Assembly (NCBI GenBank): GCA_018136815.1
Contig: CM030937.1
Coordinates: 4,896,226 to 4,960,225, forward strand
DNA: 64,000 nt
Source: Isochrysis galbana
Lineage: Eukaryota > Haptophyta > Isochrysidales > Isochrysidaceae
Direction of reading: 5' to 3'
Position numbers and translations under genes: made by a program. The notes beneath the pieces are model-generated. The model was not told where the DNA came from, did not search any database, and was given only the letters and a program-made list of their open reading frames with translations. Of the stretch, positions 1 to 8,791 are shown one piece after another (position 1 is the first letter of the stretch; each line of letters starts with the position of its first letter).

Positions 1-131
1 GCGCCCCACGTCCGCATTGGTCTTCTTGGGGTCTGCTTGGTTCGGACCTTTGATCCAGCCCCTACCTAACCCCTCCTCCCCCCCGCTTCTTCCCCCATCC
101 CCTATCGCCTTTGTCTTTGAATGTAGAGTCC

Positions 132-1007
132 ATGACATCTACGGCAGACACAGATCAGGCATCCTCCAATACGTATTCGACGAGCTCTGGGGAGCCGTCG
201 CCCAGCTCTGTTGCCAGCATTGTAAATGTAGCGAAGGGAGCCGCCGGGGCTGATTCGCTCGCGCTCCTCAACCGTTCGCCTGATGCGCAGAGTGTGAAGC
301 GCATGCGACGCAATGAGTCTGCGGCTGCTGCACTCCAAAGCCTGGGACAAGCCGAAGCATCAGCTACACCGGGGGGAGACGAGACGGGCGGCAGCAATAC
401 AGGTGGAATGCGTAAGAACAAGTCCTATGCGGTCCTCACCCAGGCAGAGAAGACTGGAGCGTTCACGTCCGGTGCCTTACCGCCTGCAGCTGAGGCCACT
501 CGGGCACTTGTGTGCGATGCATGTGCCCTCCATCTGTTTGCACTAATGAAGCCGCCTGACAATGAGGGCAACTCATCGTCGTTGGTGTCGACAATGAAGA
601 CGTACATTGAGACTATCTGCCGCCAGCTCAGTCTCCCAAATTCATGCATCATCACCATGGTGCTCTACGTTGAACGTCTGGTCGCAAATCCAAATTTCCA
701 GCTGACCGAGCTCAACTGGCAGCCATCGTTGCTTTCTGGCTTTGTGGTTGCAGCAAAACTTTGCTTCGATGAACCCGTATGGAATGAGGACTTCCTTCGG
801 GCACTACGTATCTCCAATGTGCAGGTTCGACAGATTTCGAGATGGGAGGTCAACTTCCTGAAGTTGATCGATTTCAACACGAATGTTGATCTCAGCGACT
901 ATGCCAACCTCACATTCCGTCTGCAAGAGCGATTTTTCAAGGCACGGGGGGAGAGAGTCCATTTTTTCTCTTTCTTGATGAACGTCTGCAGAAACAACCA
1001 AAGATAG
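132..1007 (+). CDS. PHO80/cyclin-Y-type cyclin (5' end possibly incomplete)
   Basis: Open frame of 291 residues from the first ATG; the frame stays open to the left edge of the window, so an upstream exon is possible. Residues 1-125 are a Ser/Ala/Gly-rich tail. Residues about 150-265 form one cyclin box: LNWQPSLLSGFVVAAKL, the VWNEDF stretch and the following W-x-VNFLKLIDFNTNV helix match the PHO80/cyclin-Y pattern. Known members activate Pho85 or CDK14-16-type kinases in nutrient, cell-cycle or membrane signalling. No kinase partner lies nearby. The last ~35 residues do not look conserved, so the true 3' end may be spliced. The cyclin call is confident; the subtype is inferred from the motifs. 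Confidence 0.8.
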   Translation: MTSTADTDQASSNTYSTSSGEPSPSSVASIVNVAKGAAGADSLALLNRSPDAQSVKRMRRNESAAAALQSLGQAEASATPGGDETGGSNTGGMRKNKSYAVLTQAEKTGAFTSGALPPAAEATRALVCDACALHLFALMKPPDNEGNSSSLVSTMKTYIETICRQLSLPNSCIITMVLYVERLVANPNFQLTELNWQPSLLSGFVVAAKLCFDEPVWNEDFLRALRISNVQVRQISRWEVNFLKLIDFNTNVDLSDYANLTFRLQERFFKARGERVHFFSFLMNVCRNNQR

Positions 1008-1513
1008 CCAGCCATCGCACACCTATCGCGTCAACGAAGCCTTGAGGAGGCGTTTCCCAACTTCACCCCCGTTGAGAGGTGCATCATATAGCTGATGTTG
1101 TGCATGAATGCACATGTGGATAGTTCGACAGCCCGCGATCACCACAGTTTACCGTTGCTGGCAGCTTTTGGGTGGACCATGGACGCTAGCTCCAAAATGG
1201 TAAGCCTTTAACCTTGATCATTGGGCGCCAGAAGACTGCATGCTTGATGTGATCGCCTTGTCCCGTAGCAGTTGACTTTCTTCAGCCCATTGTTATTGCG
1301 CCATGGGGCTCAGGTCCTATACGAATGCACTTGTAGGCGGGCTAAGTGGCATGTGTGCCGTGGGGAGAGTGTCCCTTCCATGCGATACTCCATAAGCCGA
1401 TTTGCCGTGCATGTACCTCGATTTGAGAGCATCACATAGCTGGTGCTATGTGTTGGTATGTACAAATGCAACTTGCCTCTCAGCTCGAGTGTGCGTCATG
1501 TTGCACAAGCTGC
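1008..1513. other. Intergenic / 3' flank of the cyclin gene
   Basis: No coding frame of quality and no recognised repeat. It ends at the target duplication of the retroposon that begins at 1532. Confidence 0.5.
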
Positions 1514-1531
1514 TGGTATCTGTGATCGTTA

Positions 1532-2280
1532 ATAAACCTTTTAATAGTCTCACCGCACACGCGGCCGTGGACCCTCTACTTTCTACTCACGTAGGAAAAC
1601 TTTCTACACCCCCACTCCCCCGGCCCTTCTCCCCCCGCCATAAGGCGACTCCCCCCGTGCACTACTAGGGGGATAGGGGTGAAGGGCTTAGATATGGTCC
1701 GGTGGCCCGCGCCCCCCCCCGGTGATCATTCCCCCCCTTCCTCCTGTGTCTCCGAGTGGGCGGCGGTCTTAGCCCCGACTTATCCTATAAACAGGTGCGG
1801 GACTTACCTATTTTCCGGTGAGCGGAGCTCTCGCTCCGCCCACCCCCTTCTCCGCGCTCTCTCTCCCCTCTCCTGCAGGCACGCGCGATGGCGCGCCTGC
1901 GGCAGGCCTGCAGCTGCCTGCTGGCGACCCCTGGAGGCTCCTGGAGGCCAGCTCAGGGGGCAGAGGAGGCTGGGGCTGGGCCCTGGCCTCCCCTGCCTCT
2001 CCCTCGCTGGCGCTCCTGAGCCTCTGGGGCCCCCAATCTGCGCCTGTCTGCCTGTCGACCAGGGGGGGAGGGGGGTTGGAGCGATGGGCTGGTCACGAGG
2101 GGCCAGGATGGGCGGATGGGGCGAGCCTGTGGGGAAGGGAGTGGGTCAGTAGGGCAGTGGCCTCCTGGCAAGCCATCAGGCGTGCCAGGAGGATGGGTGG
2201 TTCCTCCCCCATGGCAGGGGAGGAGTGGAGAGAGGGGGGGGCTCGTGCCCCCCCATGGGTCAACCAAGTATAAACTTAGT
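1532..2280 (-). mobile_element. SINE-like non-autonomous retroposon, family A, copy 1 (complete)
   Basis: A 749-bp element flanked by a perfect 18-bp direct repeat TGGTATCTGTGATCGTTA (1514-1531 and 2281-2298). It is nearly collinear with 16141-16891 and, inverted, with 55253-55925. In the sense direction (minus strand) it begins near ACTAAGTTTATACTT and ends ...GGTGAGACTATTAAAAGGTTTAT, a tail related to that of the LINE at 32457-36389. Long duplications without terminal inverted repeats fit target-primed reverse transcription. The GC-rich body contains long ORFs in several frames that look like composition artefacts. The length is large for a tRNA-type SINE and I see no Pol III A/B boxes, so SINE-like is meant loosely. 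Confidence 0.82.
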
Positions 2281-2450
2281 TGGTATCTGTGATCGTTAGA
2301 GATAGGTGGTGTGGACATGGACATGACGATGTGTACGTGCTTGTGAAGCTGTTATGGGGGGGTGGTTGTGCATGTCATTTGTGGGCACGGCGAGGAGGCC
2401 CACTGACGGCGGCCACTAACGCTGGTTCACTACGACGCGCTAGCTAGACA

Positions 2451-3183
2451 AAAAAACCGTTTAATATTCTTACCGCACTCGCGGCGAATGGAACCACTAC
2501 CTACTACACGTAGCACGTAGCATACTTTCTACACCCCCCCTCCCCCGGCCCTTCTCCCCCGGCCATCAGGAGGCTCCCCCTGTACACTACTAGGGGGATA
2601 GGGGGCTGAAGGGCTTAGATATGGTCCGGTGGCCCGCGCCTCCCCCCGGTGATCTTTCCCGGCGGAGGAATGCGCAGCATATCTGCCGGCCGGGAGCCGG
2701 TGGATCCGCCATAGAGGCAATTATATATCGACAACCCCCTCTCTCTGTTCTCTGGTCGTGGAGATGTAAGACATCCGAATGGGCGAAAACAAGGCTCGCA
2801 GAAGCCTCTTCCAAAACTTCCAACTATTTCGACCTTGCATTTTTATCTTATGGTATGTACATATTTTCTACATATTTGGGCAGATTTTCTACATATTTCG
2901 ATATATTTTATATTTTTACTACATATTTGGGCAAAAAAGTGTACATATTGCTTTACCTTTACCTAGGCCCTACCCCTCAAAGATGTCTCGTAAGCTTGCG
3001 AGCTCTCATGGATTTGGAGCTCGCACCGATATCAGTACTCATATCAGCTCGCAAGCCTCAAAAACAAAACTCCCCTCCCCGTGCGAAGCCTCAAAAACAA
3101 AACTCCCCTCCCTAACCCGGTGTATTCCCTCGTGCGCCCTTTCCCTTTCCCTTTGCCTGTGCAAACGATACTACTTAAACTTA
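2451..3183 (-). mobile_element. Family A-related retroposon, diverged copy
   Basis: The left end (sense 3' tail) is seven A then CCGTTTAATATTCTTACCGC, and 2520-2660 matches family A closely (the TACACCCCC, GTGCACTACTAGGGGG-like and GGTCCGGTGGCCCGCGCC blocks). Bases 2720-3180 differ from family A and include an AT-rich part with repeated CTACATATTTGGGCA and two copies of a 26-bp unit (3053-3078, 3086-3111). The right end TTAAACTTAGT resembles the family A 5' terminus. The short repeat TAGACAA lies at both ends. The boundaries are inferred and less secure than for copy 1. Confidence 0.55.
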
Positions 3184-3282
3184 GTTAGACAATCATAAAA
3201 ACTACTTACTTGTACTTTTATGCTTCTTGCGCCCTCGCCTCCACCTCAGGCCTCGTCATCGCTCTCGTCGGAGTCCTCCGGT

Positions 3283-4143
3283 TCATCGGGAATCATCTCC
3301 AACTCCCAAGGCCCAAGGCAGCACCTTGCTCTCCCACTCAGCAAGCTGGGATTCCATCAAGAGATTTGTGTGAGCTCGCACAAGCCTTTCCACCGTCCTT
3401 TGGCCGAGTCGGTTGCGCTTCTTTGAGTGGATCCAACCTTCAACAGACCAAGAATGCTCGCACCCTGATGCGGAGCAGTCCATCGAAAGCAGGCGCATCG
3501 CCGCCCAACGAAGATGTTTCCAAGGCGCGAGGTAGATCTTTGCCCATTTGTAGGACGCCATATCCTTGGCGTACGATGAGAAAGCACAATCATCGGTCAA
3601 GTCGTATGTACCTACTGCAAGAGCCTCTTCAAAATCTGCAAGCTCAGCGAGCAAAACAGGATACGGATGCTCATCGTTCGACATCTGGCGCAAAACCTGT
3701 TTCACCTCTTGAGTCTCAGATGTGGAAAAGTCGTGCCGACAAAATTCTGGCTCAAAGCGGTATGCCGCAGTCATTGCAGAAACATGGAAGTACTCCCAGC
3801 GGGCCATAAATATGGTGTGCATCTTGCGACGAATCCTCTCTGGCTGTCGCATCCAGAGTATTTTATATACTCTATGCGGATGCGGTGTCTCCACCATGCG
3901 TTGTGTGAGAAAAATTGAGTGAGTTTTGTTTTCACCAGTGAGTTGTCTCGAAGTCTCGAAGCTCCGCCGCATTGCACGCCGAATTTGTTCGTTTGTCCTT
4001 ACTGATTTCATTGGTTTGTTTGTGCGATGTTGCATTAGTTTTCGGAGTTTTCTTGTTGGTGAGTGAGTGATGTGGGGTGGTGTCTCGTGGCCGTCGTCGT
4101 GATGTAGCGCGCTCCCTCCCCCTCTCTCAAGACTTCTCTTCAC
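3283..4143 (-). pseudogene. hAT-superfamily transposase, C-terminal fragment
   Basis: A 286-codon open frame whose first codon is GTG, so it has no convincing start. The C-terminal ~90 residues carry the hAT dimerisation region: MASYKWAKIYLAPW, then MRLLSMDCSASGCEHSWSV, then IHSKKRNRLGQRTVERLV. Upstream, WEYFHVSAMTAAYRFEPEF fits the region that precedes it in hAT transposases. Full hAT transposases are roughly 500-800 residues, so the N-terminal DNA-binding and first catalytic parts are absent. The upstream flank (about 3840-4212) is related to 7975-8330. It is most likely a decayed autonomous copy; domestication cannot be excluded. Confidence 0.75.
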
Positions 4144-4212
4144 TCTGTGCCCCTAGCATGCCCCATTGAGACTTGCCACGATCAAGCACCCGCATGATTC
4201 GATAGTTTGAAG

Positions 4213-4797
4213 ACATCCCTCACTCACTCGCACGGCCTCGCTTGCACTCCGCGCGCGCGCGCCACGCCCCACCCATCCATCATGTGGTTGCTTGCAGCCC
4301 GCTTGTTTGCCCGCTGTCGTATTCCATACGAGGACAGACTTTTACTTTTAGCCGTGAGCTATTTTAACCCTCAAGGTCTCGTTGATGGGTATACCGCCTC
4401 TTCTCCTACTTTCGCTTGATGACATCAAACGTTCCACGATTGTCGTCCGTCTTCTGTTATACCTCGGTCGCAGCTCCCCCAGCGAGGTTTGCCCTCGTTG
4501 TTCCGTCCCCTCTGTCGCATGTCCGTGCGCTGCTAAGTTGCCTTGGTGCCGACGTTCGGTCGTCCGTCCAAGTGTGGTTAGTTTTCGCCCCGTTTGGTTT
4601 AGTTTGTGTGTCTCTGTTGATCAGCAGCTTTTTGAGTCCCCGCGTTGTAGACCCTTGTGTCTACCTTGGACCTAAGAAGCTCTCATTCTCAGTCTCTCTC
4701 TCTTCCACTAGCTCGCTAGCTAGCCTCGTCTCTACTCTCCGACGCCGCGCGTCGCAATCCTCAGAACCTCCGTCTACCTCCTCGCTCGAAGCGCTCG
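4213..4797. other. Intergenic region with pyrimidine-rich leader
   Basis: No convincing gene. From about 4680 to 4795 the + strand is rich in CT runs, resembling the leaders in front of other genes in this window, and it leads into the ATG at 4798. Confidence 0.35.
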
Positions 4798-5076
4798 ATG
4801 GCAGACAATGACAATTACTCCTACCATGACCTCTCTGACATTTTCCCGCCCGCAACCAACAACGACTCTTTTACGGCCGCGTCAGCTGCCGGCTCGATCG
4901 AACGGCCCTCTGCCTACGAGCCTGTAGTCATCGCATGTTCGACAAGCACAAATTCTGCCTTGGCGCCTACGACCGCGCCCTCTCATAGTCCCGCCCTCTC
5001 TCTGCCCTGTCGAGTCGAGCGCTACCGGAGAGACGCCTCTTCGGCGCAGATAAAAGTTATGGTCTTTGTCCACTAG
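4798..5076 (+). CDS. Unrecognised N-terminal exon running into a LINE fragment
   Basis: Starts at an ATG after a pyrimidine-rich leader and encodes MADNDNYSYHDLSDIFPP and a Ser/Thr/Ala-rich stretch. About 79 residues look like host coding sequence. From about 5034 the frame enters an antisense LINE fragment and stops at 5076. I recognise no domain. It may be the first exon of a gene whose remainder was lost, or a gene truncated by the LINE-derived insertion; the last ~14 residues are then not native. Confidence 0.35.
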   Translation: MADNDNYSYHDLSDIFPPATNNDSFTAASAAGSIERPSAYEPVVIACSTSTNSALAPTTAPSHSPALSLPCRVERYRRDASSAQIKVMVFVH

Positions 5077-5152
5077 AATGTCGCCTATATCGTGTGCGTC
5101 CGGATCTTCTTGAGGGACTAACTCTTGCTCCTCCGGAGCCGGGGGCGGGGGC
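5034..5152 (-). mobile_element. Internal fragment of the resident LINE
   Basis: About 120 bp almost identical to 33660-33780 inside the RT ORF of the LINE at 32457-36389, in the same orientation; it encodes the VDKDHNFYLRRRG segment on the minus strand. Neither LINE end is present. Confidence 0.8.
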
Positions 5153-6168
5153 TTGTAAGCTTATAACAGTACTGATGAGACATCTTTGCTACCCCTACTT
5201 ACTAGGCGCCCGCCTTTGCAGCCCCGTGTGGAGTGGCCCTCCCTCTCTCTTCGCCCGATTCCCTGATTCCGCGGAGGTGATGCGAGCGCGCAAGATGGCG
5301 CGGCTCCGCGTCACTTACGAGTCGAGCCATGCCATGAGCCACGCATGAGCCATGCGCCATGCCGCCTTGGCTGAAGAAAAAGCGGAGGCGGAGATGTGAG
5401 ATGCGAGCGCAAGTGCAAAGCCGCGGGCGGAAGACGGAGGAGGTGGCGGTGGCGGTGGCTAGACTGGGGGCGCCAAGCAGCTATAGTAGCCTATCCCCTA
5501 TGTTTGGTGTTTGGGAGTGAGTGTGAGCTGAGTGCCATTACTTGTTCCTAGACTATTAACAATTAACAATCACAATGACAAATACAACGTTGGCAATGAC
5601 AATGTACAATGTAGGCTACTGTTTATGGTCTCCGGCTGGGGTTTATGATCTCCGGCTAAGGCTAAGGCTCGTTCTCGTTCCCGATTCCCGACTCCCGGCG
5701 GGGAGAAGGGCCAAAGCCAAAGCCAAAGCCAAAGCGCCGCGCTAGCCGCCGGTGCCGCTCGCGAGCTCGCGAGGGAGTGCGGGAGTGGCTCAGAGCCCTC
5801 CGGCAACGCTCGACTCGACATTATTGTTTTAAGCCTCCTTGACGTCTGAGTTTGAGTGATGGAACGGTGGTGGTACATGGTACAATAAGGTTGATCTTAA
5901 CGGGTGTCTAATAGCTAATAGAATACTTTAGGGCTAATCTATTTCAGAACAAGCCTCGCCTGACATAAGCATAAGGATAAGGCAAAAGGCAAGTAAGAAG
6001 AAGAGGAAGAGAAGAGTAGCAGGAGGCAGAGACAGGGAATCAAACGATTACTAGAGGAACATCCCCTGAAACTTGCTGAAACCGAAAAACGTGACGACTT
6101 TTCTCCCTTCAGCGGTCCCTCGTGCGGGGCTCGGCAGAGCCCCCCCCCCCCCCCTCCCCCACGCGACG
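5153..6168. other. Gene-free stretch with simple repeats
   Basis: No convincing gene. It holds a short hexanucleotide array (GCCAAA repeated four to five times near 5709-5735) and AT-rich patches near 5550-5620 and 5880-5960. A poly-C tract lies just before the start codon of the next gene. Confidence 0.45.
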
Positions 6169-7119
6169 ATGGCGGCAGGAATCTCTGCCGAAGCGACCGA
6201 TCAGGAGCTGAGGAACGCCGTCGAGGGTGCTCCGCAGGTTATTCGTGCGCGTGCACGTCTCTCCTCGCTCCGGCAGCATCTGGAAAAAGCTGAGGAGGCT
6301 GCTCAGCGAGCGAGGGAGGCAGAGGAGAAGCGGAGAGCGCACCGGCCAAAGTTGTCCGAAGGCATCGATTTCGACCTCAACGAAATTAAAACGCTCAAAG
6401 TCAGCCCATCTCCGCTTGCAAAGTGCGTTATCTGTTCTGTGGCTACGCTGCTTGACCCTAAGATGCCTGGGTCGGAGGCCTTGACTCGCAAGAAAAAGTT
6501 CGCTGATTGGGCAGCTGCGCAGATTTGTCTCGCTCGCAAAGACTTCAAGCACCTGCTGCTTCATTTCGACCCAACGCCTCTTTTGCTTTGCACTGAGTCT
6601 ATTGCTGCTGTTCGTCTGCGCATCGCACCCGAAGATCCTGGAGGACATTCTGCTGCGCCTCGCTCTCCACGAACCACTGGTGGTGCAATCCGAAAATCAT
6701 TACGGGAGCTGATCCGCCCAGACGGCGTTCCCAATCGACCCCTCACGGCCTTGGACGTTAGCATGTCATCGAGAACTGTGCAACAATTACACCGCTGGTG
6801 CTCTCGTGTTCTTTCATACCTCAATGAGCCACCGCCACTTGCGGAGGAGGAGCTTGTGGAATCGCTCATAGCGGAAGTGGCTCAAGCCGTAGAGGAGGAA
6901 GTGGAGGTGATTGCATTGGCGACCAAAACGGCGGAGCGGGAACGGGCCCTTAGGCAGCTCGAGCAGAAGCGATTGGGCCTGGAAGCGGCTGCTTTGTCGA
7001 AAGCTTCACGTGCTCACGACGACTTGAGTCCCAGAGCACGGCGTTTGGCAGAAGAGTCGCGACTACGAAAAGCGATCGCGCAAGGGGCAGGAGCTGCAAC
7101 GTCCACTATCGGCCCTTAA
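6169..7119 (+). CDS. Dynein-stalk-like coiled-coil protein without a motor
   Basis: A 316-residue single-exon frame from the ATG at 6169. Residues 20-60 form a charged coiled coil. Residues about 70-220 follow the layout of the dynein heavy-chain stalk: NEIKTLKVSPSPLAKCVI, an ATLLDP stretch, then ADWAAAQICLARKDFKHLL, LHFDP and a distal MSSRTVQQLHRWCSRVLSY. In dyneins this segment spans the coiled-coil stalk and microtubule-binding head. A second charged helix (220-300) could be the returning strand. No AAA+ motor sequence lies within 1 kb on either side. A free-standing stalk might bind microtubules passively. The similarity is by pattern; it could be a diverged relative with another role. 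Confidence 0.6.
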   Translation: MAAGISAEATDQELRNAVEGAPQVIRARARLSSLRQHLEKAEEAAQRAREAEEKRRAHRPKLSEGIDFDLNEIKTLKVSPSPLAKCVICSVATLLDPKMPGSEALTRKKKFADWAAAQICLARKDFKHLLLHFDPTPLLLCTESIAAVRLRIAPEDPGGHSAAPRSPRTTGGAIRKSLRELIRPDGVPNRPLTALDVSMSSRTVQQLHRWCSRVLSYLNEPPPLAEEELVESLIAEVAQAVEEEVEVIALATKTAERERALRQLEQKRLGLEAAALSKASRAHDDLSPRARRLAEESRLRKAIAQGAGAATSTIGP

Positions 7120-7299
7120 AAATGTGAGCCACCCGGCAATGCCTTTTGGAAGGGTGTTGTTGGCATGCTCTTGTACAGCGTATGAGTGAGTGACCGCGGA
7201 TCAGGTGCACGTATGAGCCCTGTGCATATTATGCGTGTGCGGGTAGTGCGCGGATGCCATTCATGGATGGACCCGTGTCACCACGTTGTCATCTCCCCG
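7120..7299. other. Short intergenic region after the stalk-like gene
   Basis: Nothing recognised. It ends at the A-run that begins the next retroposon tail. Confidence 0.4.
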
Positions 7300-7470
7300 A
7301 AAAAAAACTTCTTAATATCCTCACCACACGCGCGGCTTTGCACAAACTTTCCTGCAGCCACGCCCGCGTCCCTTCCCTCTCCCGCCACCTGCCTCGCAGC
7401 TACTCCCCTCGTGCACTACGTAGGGGCTCGGTGAACGGGCCTGCTCTCGGTGGCAGGCGGCGTGTCCCGG
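7300..7470 (-). mobile_element. Retroposon 3' end, family C
   Basis: The + strand reads an A-run, CTTCTTAATATCCTCACC, then CACGCGCGGC, and about 110 bp later CGTGCACTACGTAGGGGCTC. The same order occurs at 20834-20975 and 49833-49985 and mirrors the 3' ends of the LINE and family A. The sense strand is therefore minus, with an oligo-T 3' terminus. The far (5') boundary is not visible. Confidence 0.6.
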
Positions 7471-7831
7471 CCCCCGGCGGTCTAGTTCCCTTCTCCCTCC
7501 TGCGCCACCGGTCTACCGGGTTCCAGTGCGTTTGTCTTCGCCTTGACCTTGTTGTCGGCTCACGTTTGCCTTCGGTTGTGACAGCAGGGTGGGCGTGTTA
7601 GCAGAGTGATGCCGGCCGGGCGATTAGTTTACGGTTACGGGCCGGCAAGGTGCGGGCCATCAAAAGTCCCGGTGCACCACCCGAATACGGTAGAAGTTAT
7701 ACCTCTGCATACATGCACATTATAATTACTAGGGTGTTCGACCCCCCTCCCCTCACTCGATGCGGGCCACGCATGTATGCACATTATAATTACTATTGAT
7801 ATTTGACGACGACTCTTCCCGCGCATCGTGA
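7471..7831. other. Gene-free stretch
   Basis: It may contain the rest of the family C element. The 14-bp string CATGTATGCACATT and a near copy occur about 60 bp apart (near 7710 and 7770). No gene is seen. Confidence 0.35.
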
Positions 7832-7990
7832 TCACAGCAAGGTGACCTGCACCTTGAGCTTCCTCAGCTGTGAGAGCATTGGCTGGCTCTCCGCGTCAAT
7901 CAGGTTGCACGAGAGGTCCACCGACGACAGCCGAAAGCTTCGCGCGAGCTCACACAGGCGCTGCACGCCCGTGTCGAATCGATCCAGAGT
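7832..7990 (-). pseudogene. Leucine-rich-repeat gene fragment fused to a hAT-related end
   Basis: The minus strand encodes GVQRLCELARSFRLSSVDLS, then a CNLID stretch and a stop, matching the LxxLxLxxN spacing of leucine-rich repeats. The reading frame upstream (to 8113) crosses into sequence related to the flank of the hAT fragment at 3840-4212, so the LRR piece is joined to transposon-derived DNA. It could be a captured host fragment or a 3' exon next to an old insertion. No start codon is evident. Confidence 0.4.
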
Positions 7991-8330
7991 ATCTCTATAC
8001 TCAAAGCGGATTCGATACTCGATAGTGCGAACGAATTTTGTTTTCAGGGCTTGTCTCGATGGTTCGCCGCTCGTTCGACATACTGAACACCGAGGCTTCA
8101 CATCGCTCGTCAATTCATTTGTCTCCTTCTTTGTTTGTTTCGAGCGTTTATGTTTGTTTCTGAGTTCTTTTGTTGATTGAGTGGTGTTAGTAGATTGAGT
8201 TTTGTGAGGTGGTCACGTGCGCCGTCGTCATGTAGCGCGTTCCCTTCCCTCCCTCTCTCTCTCTCTCTCAAGATTGTGCCCCGAATGAGACTTGACACGA
8301 TCAAGCGCGAGCTTGATTCGACAGCCCGCC
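7975..8330 (-). repeat. hAT-related repeat, second copy of the 3840-4212 sequence
   Basis: Shares in order with 3840-4212: ATCCAGAGTAT...ACTC, TTTTGTTTTCA, repeated TTTGTTTG patches, a GTCGTCATGTAGCGCG-like block, a CT-run ending CTCAAGA, and TGAGACTTG-CACGATCAAGC. The end contains the inverted repeat ATCAAGC-GCGA-GCTTGAT. A third short match lies at 17690-17735. The pair probably represents ends of one hAT family; the terminal inverted repeats were not resolved. Confidence 0.5.
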
Positions 8331-8581
8331 GGGCCGATCCGGTTGCGGTTGAGGATAAGCGTCCGGGTCTGTCGCATTCGCAAATCGACACACGTTAGGC
8401 TTCTTTGTTTGAGGTAGTTTGGAATCCATTTTGCTTGTAAGGCACCACCTTTGCCTTTGCACCCACTTGCACCATTGAATAACAAAATTTTCCAACTGGG
8501 AAGATGCGCACCTGCATTGAGCCTCTAGGGCCTGACAAGAGTTGCCGGCAACTTTTTGAGCAACTTTGGGTCCTTTATTTA
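8331..8581. other. Short gene-free stretch
   Basis: No gene or repeat recognised. Confidence 0.35.
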
Positions 8582-8791
8582 GGTCAAGATTACCCGAAAG
8601 GAGGAAACCTGGAATCTAGACCTGACAAACAGGAAACAGGCTAGACGGAACGAAACGAGAACTCGAATTCTAGATCGCTAGGGACGAACCCTACCAACCT
8701 AGATGTACCTGAACTTCACCGTGTGGCCGCACGGCAAAGGACTTGGAAATGAGAGCCTGGAAATCGCATCATCTAGGATGAATGCGAGAGT
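8582..8791. repeat. Dispersed repeat D, copy 1
   Basis: About 210 bp matching 17216-17424 in the same orientation with scattered differences: GGTCAAGATT-CCCGAAAGG, GGGACGAACCCTACCAACC, CACCGTGTGGCCGCACGGC and AATCGCATCATCTA are shared. The neighbouring sequences differ, so it is a dispersed repeat. The family is unknown. Confidence 0.75.

Noticed and set aside
1679-2324. Long ORFs on both strands through family A (also 16187-17013 and 55188-55855)
   Set aside because: They arise from GC-rich, stop-poor sequence, occur in several frames at once and have no conserved domain; not reported as genes.
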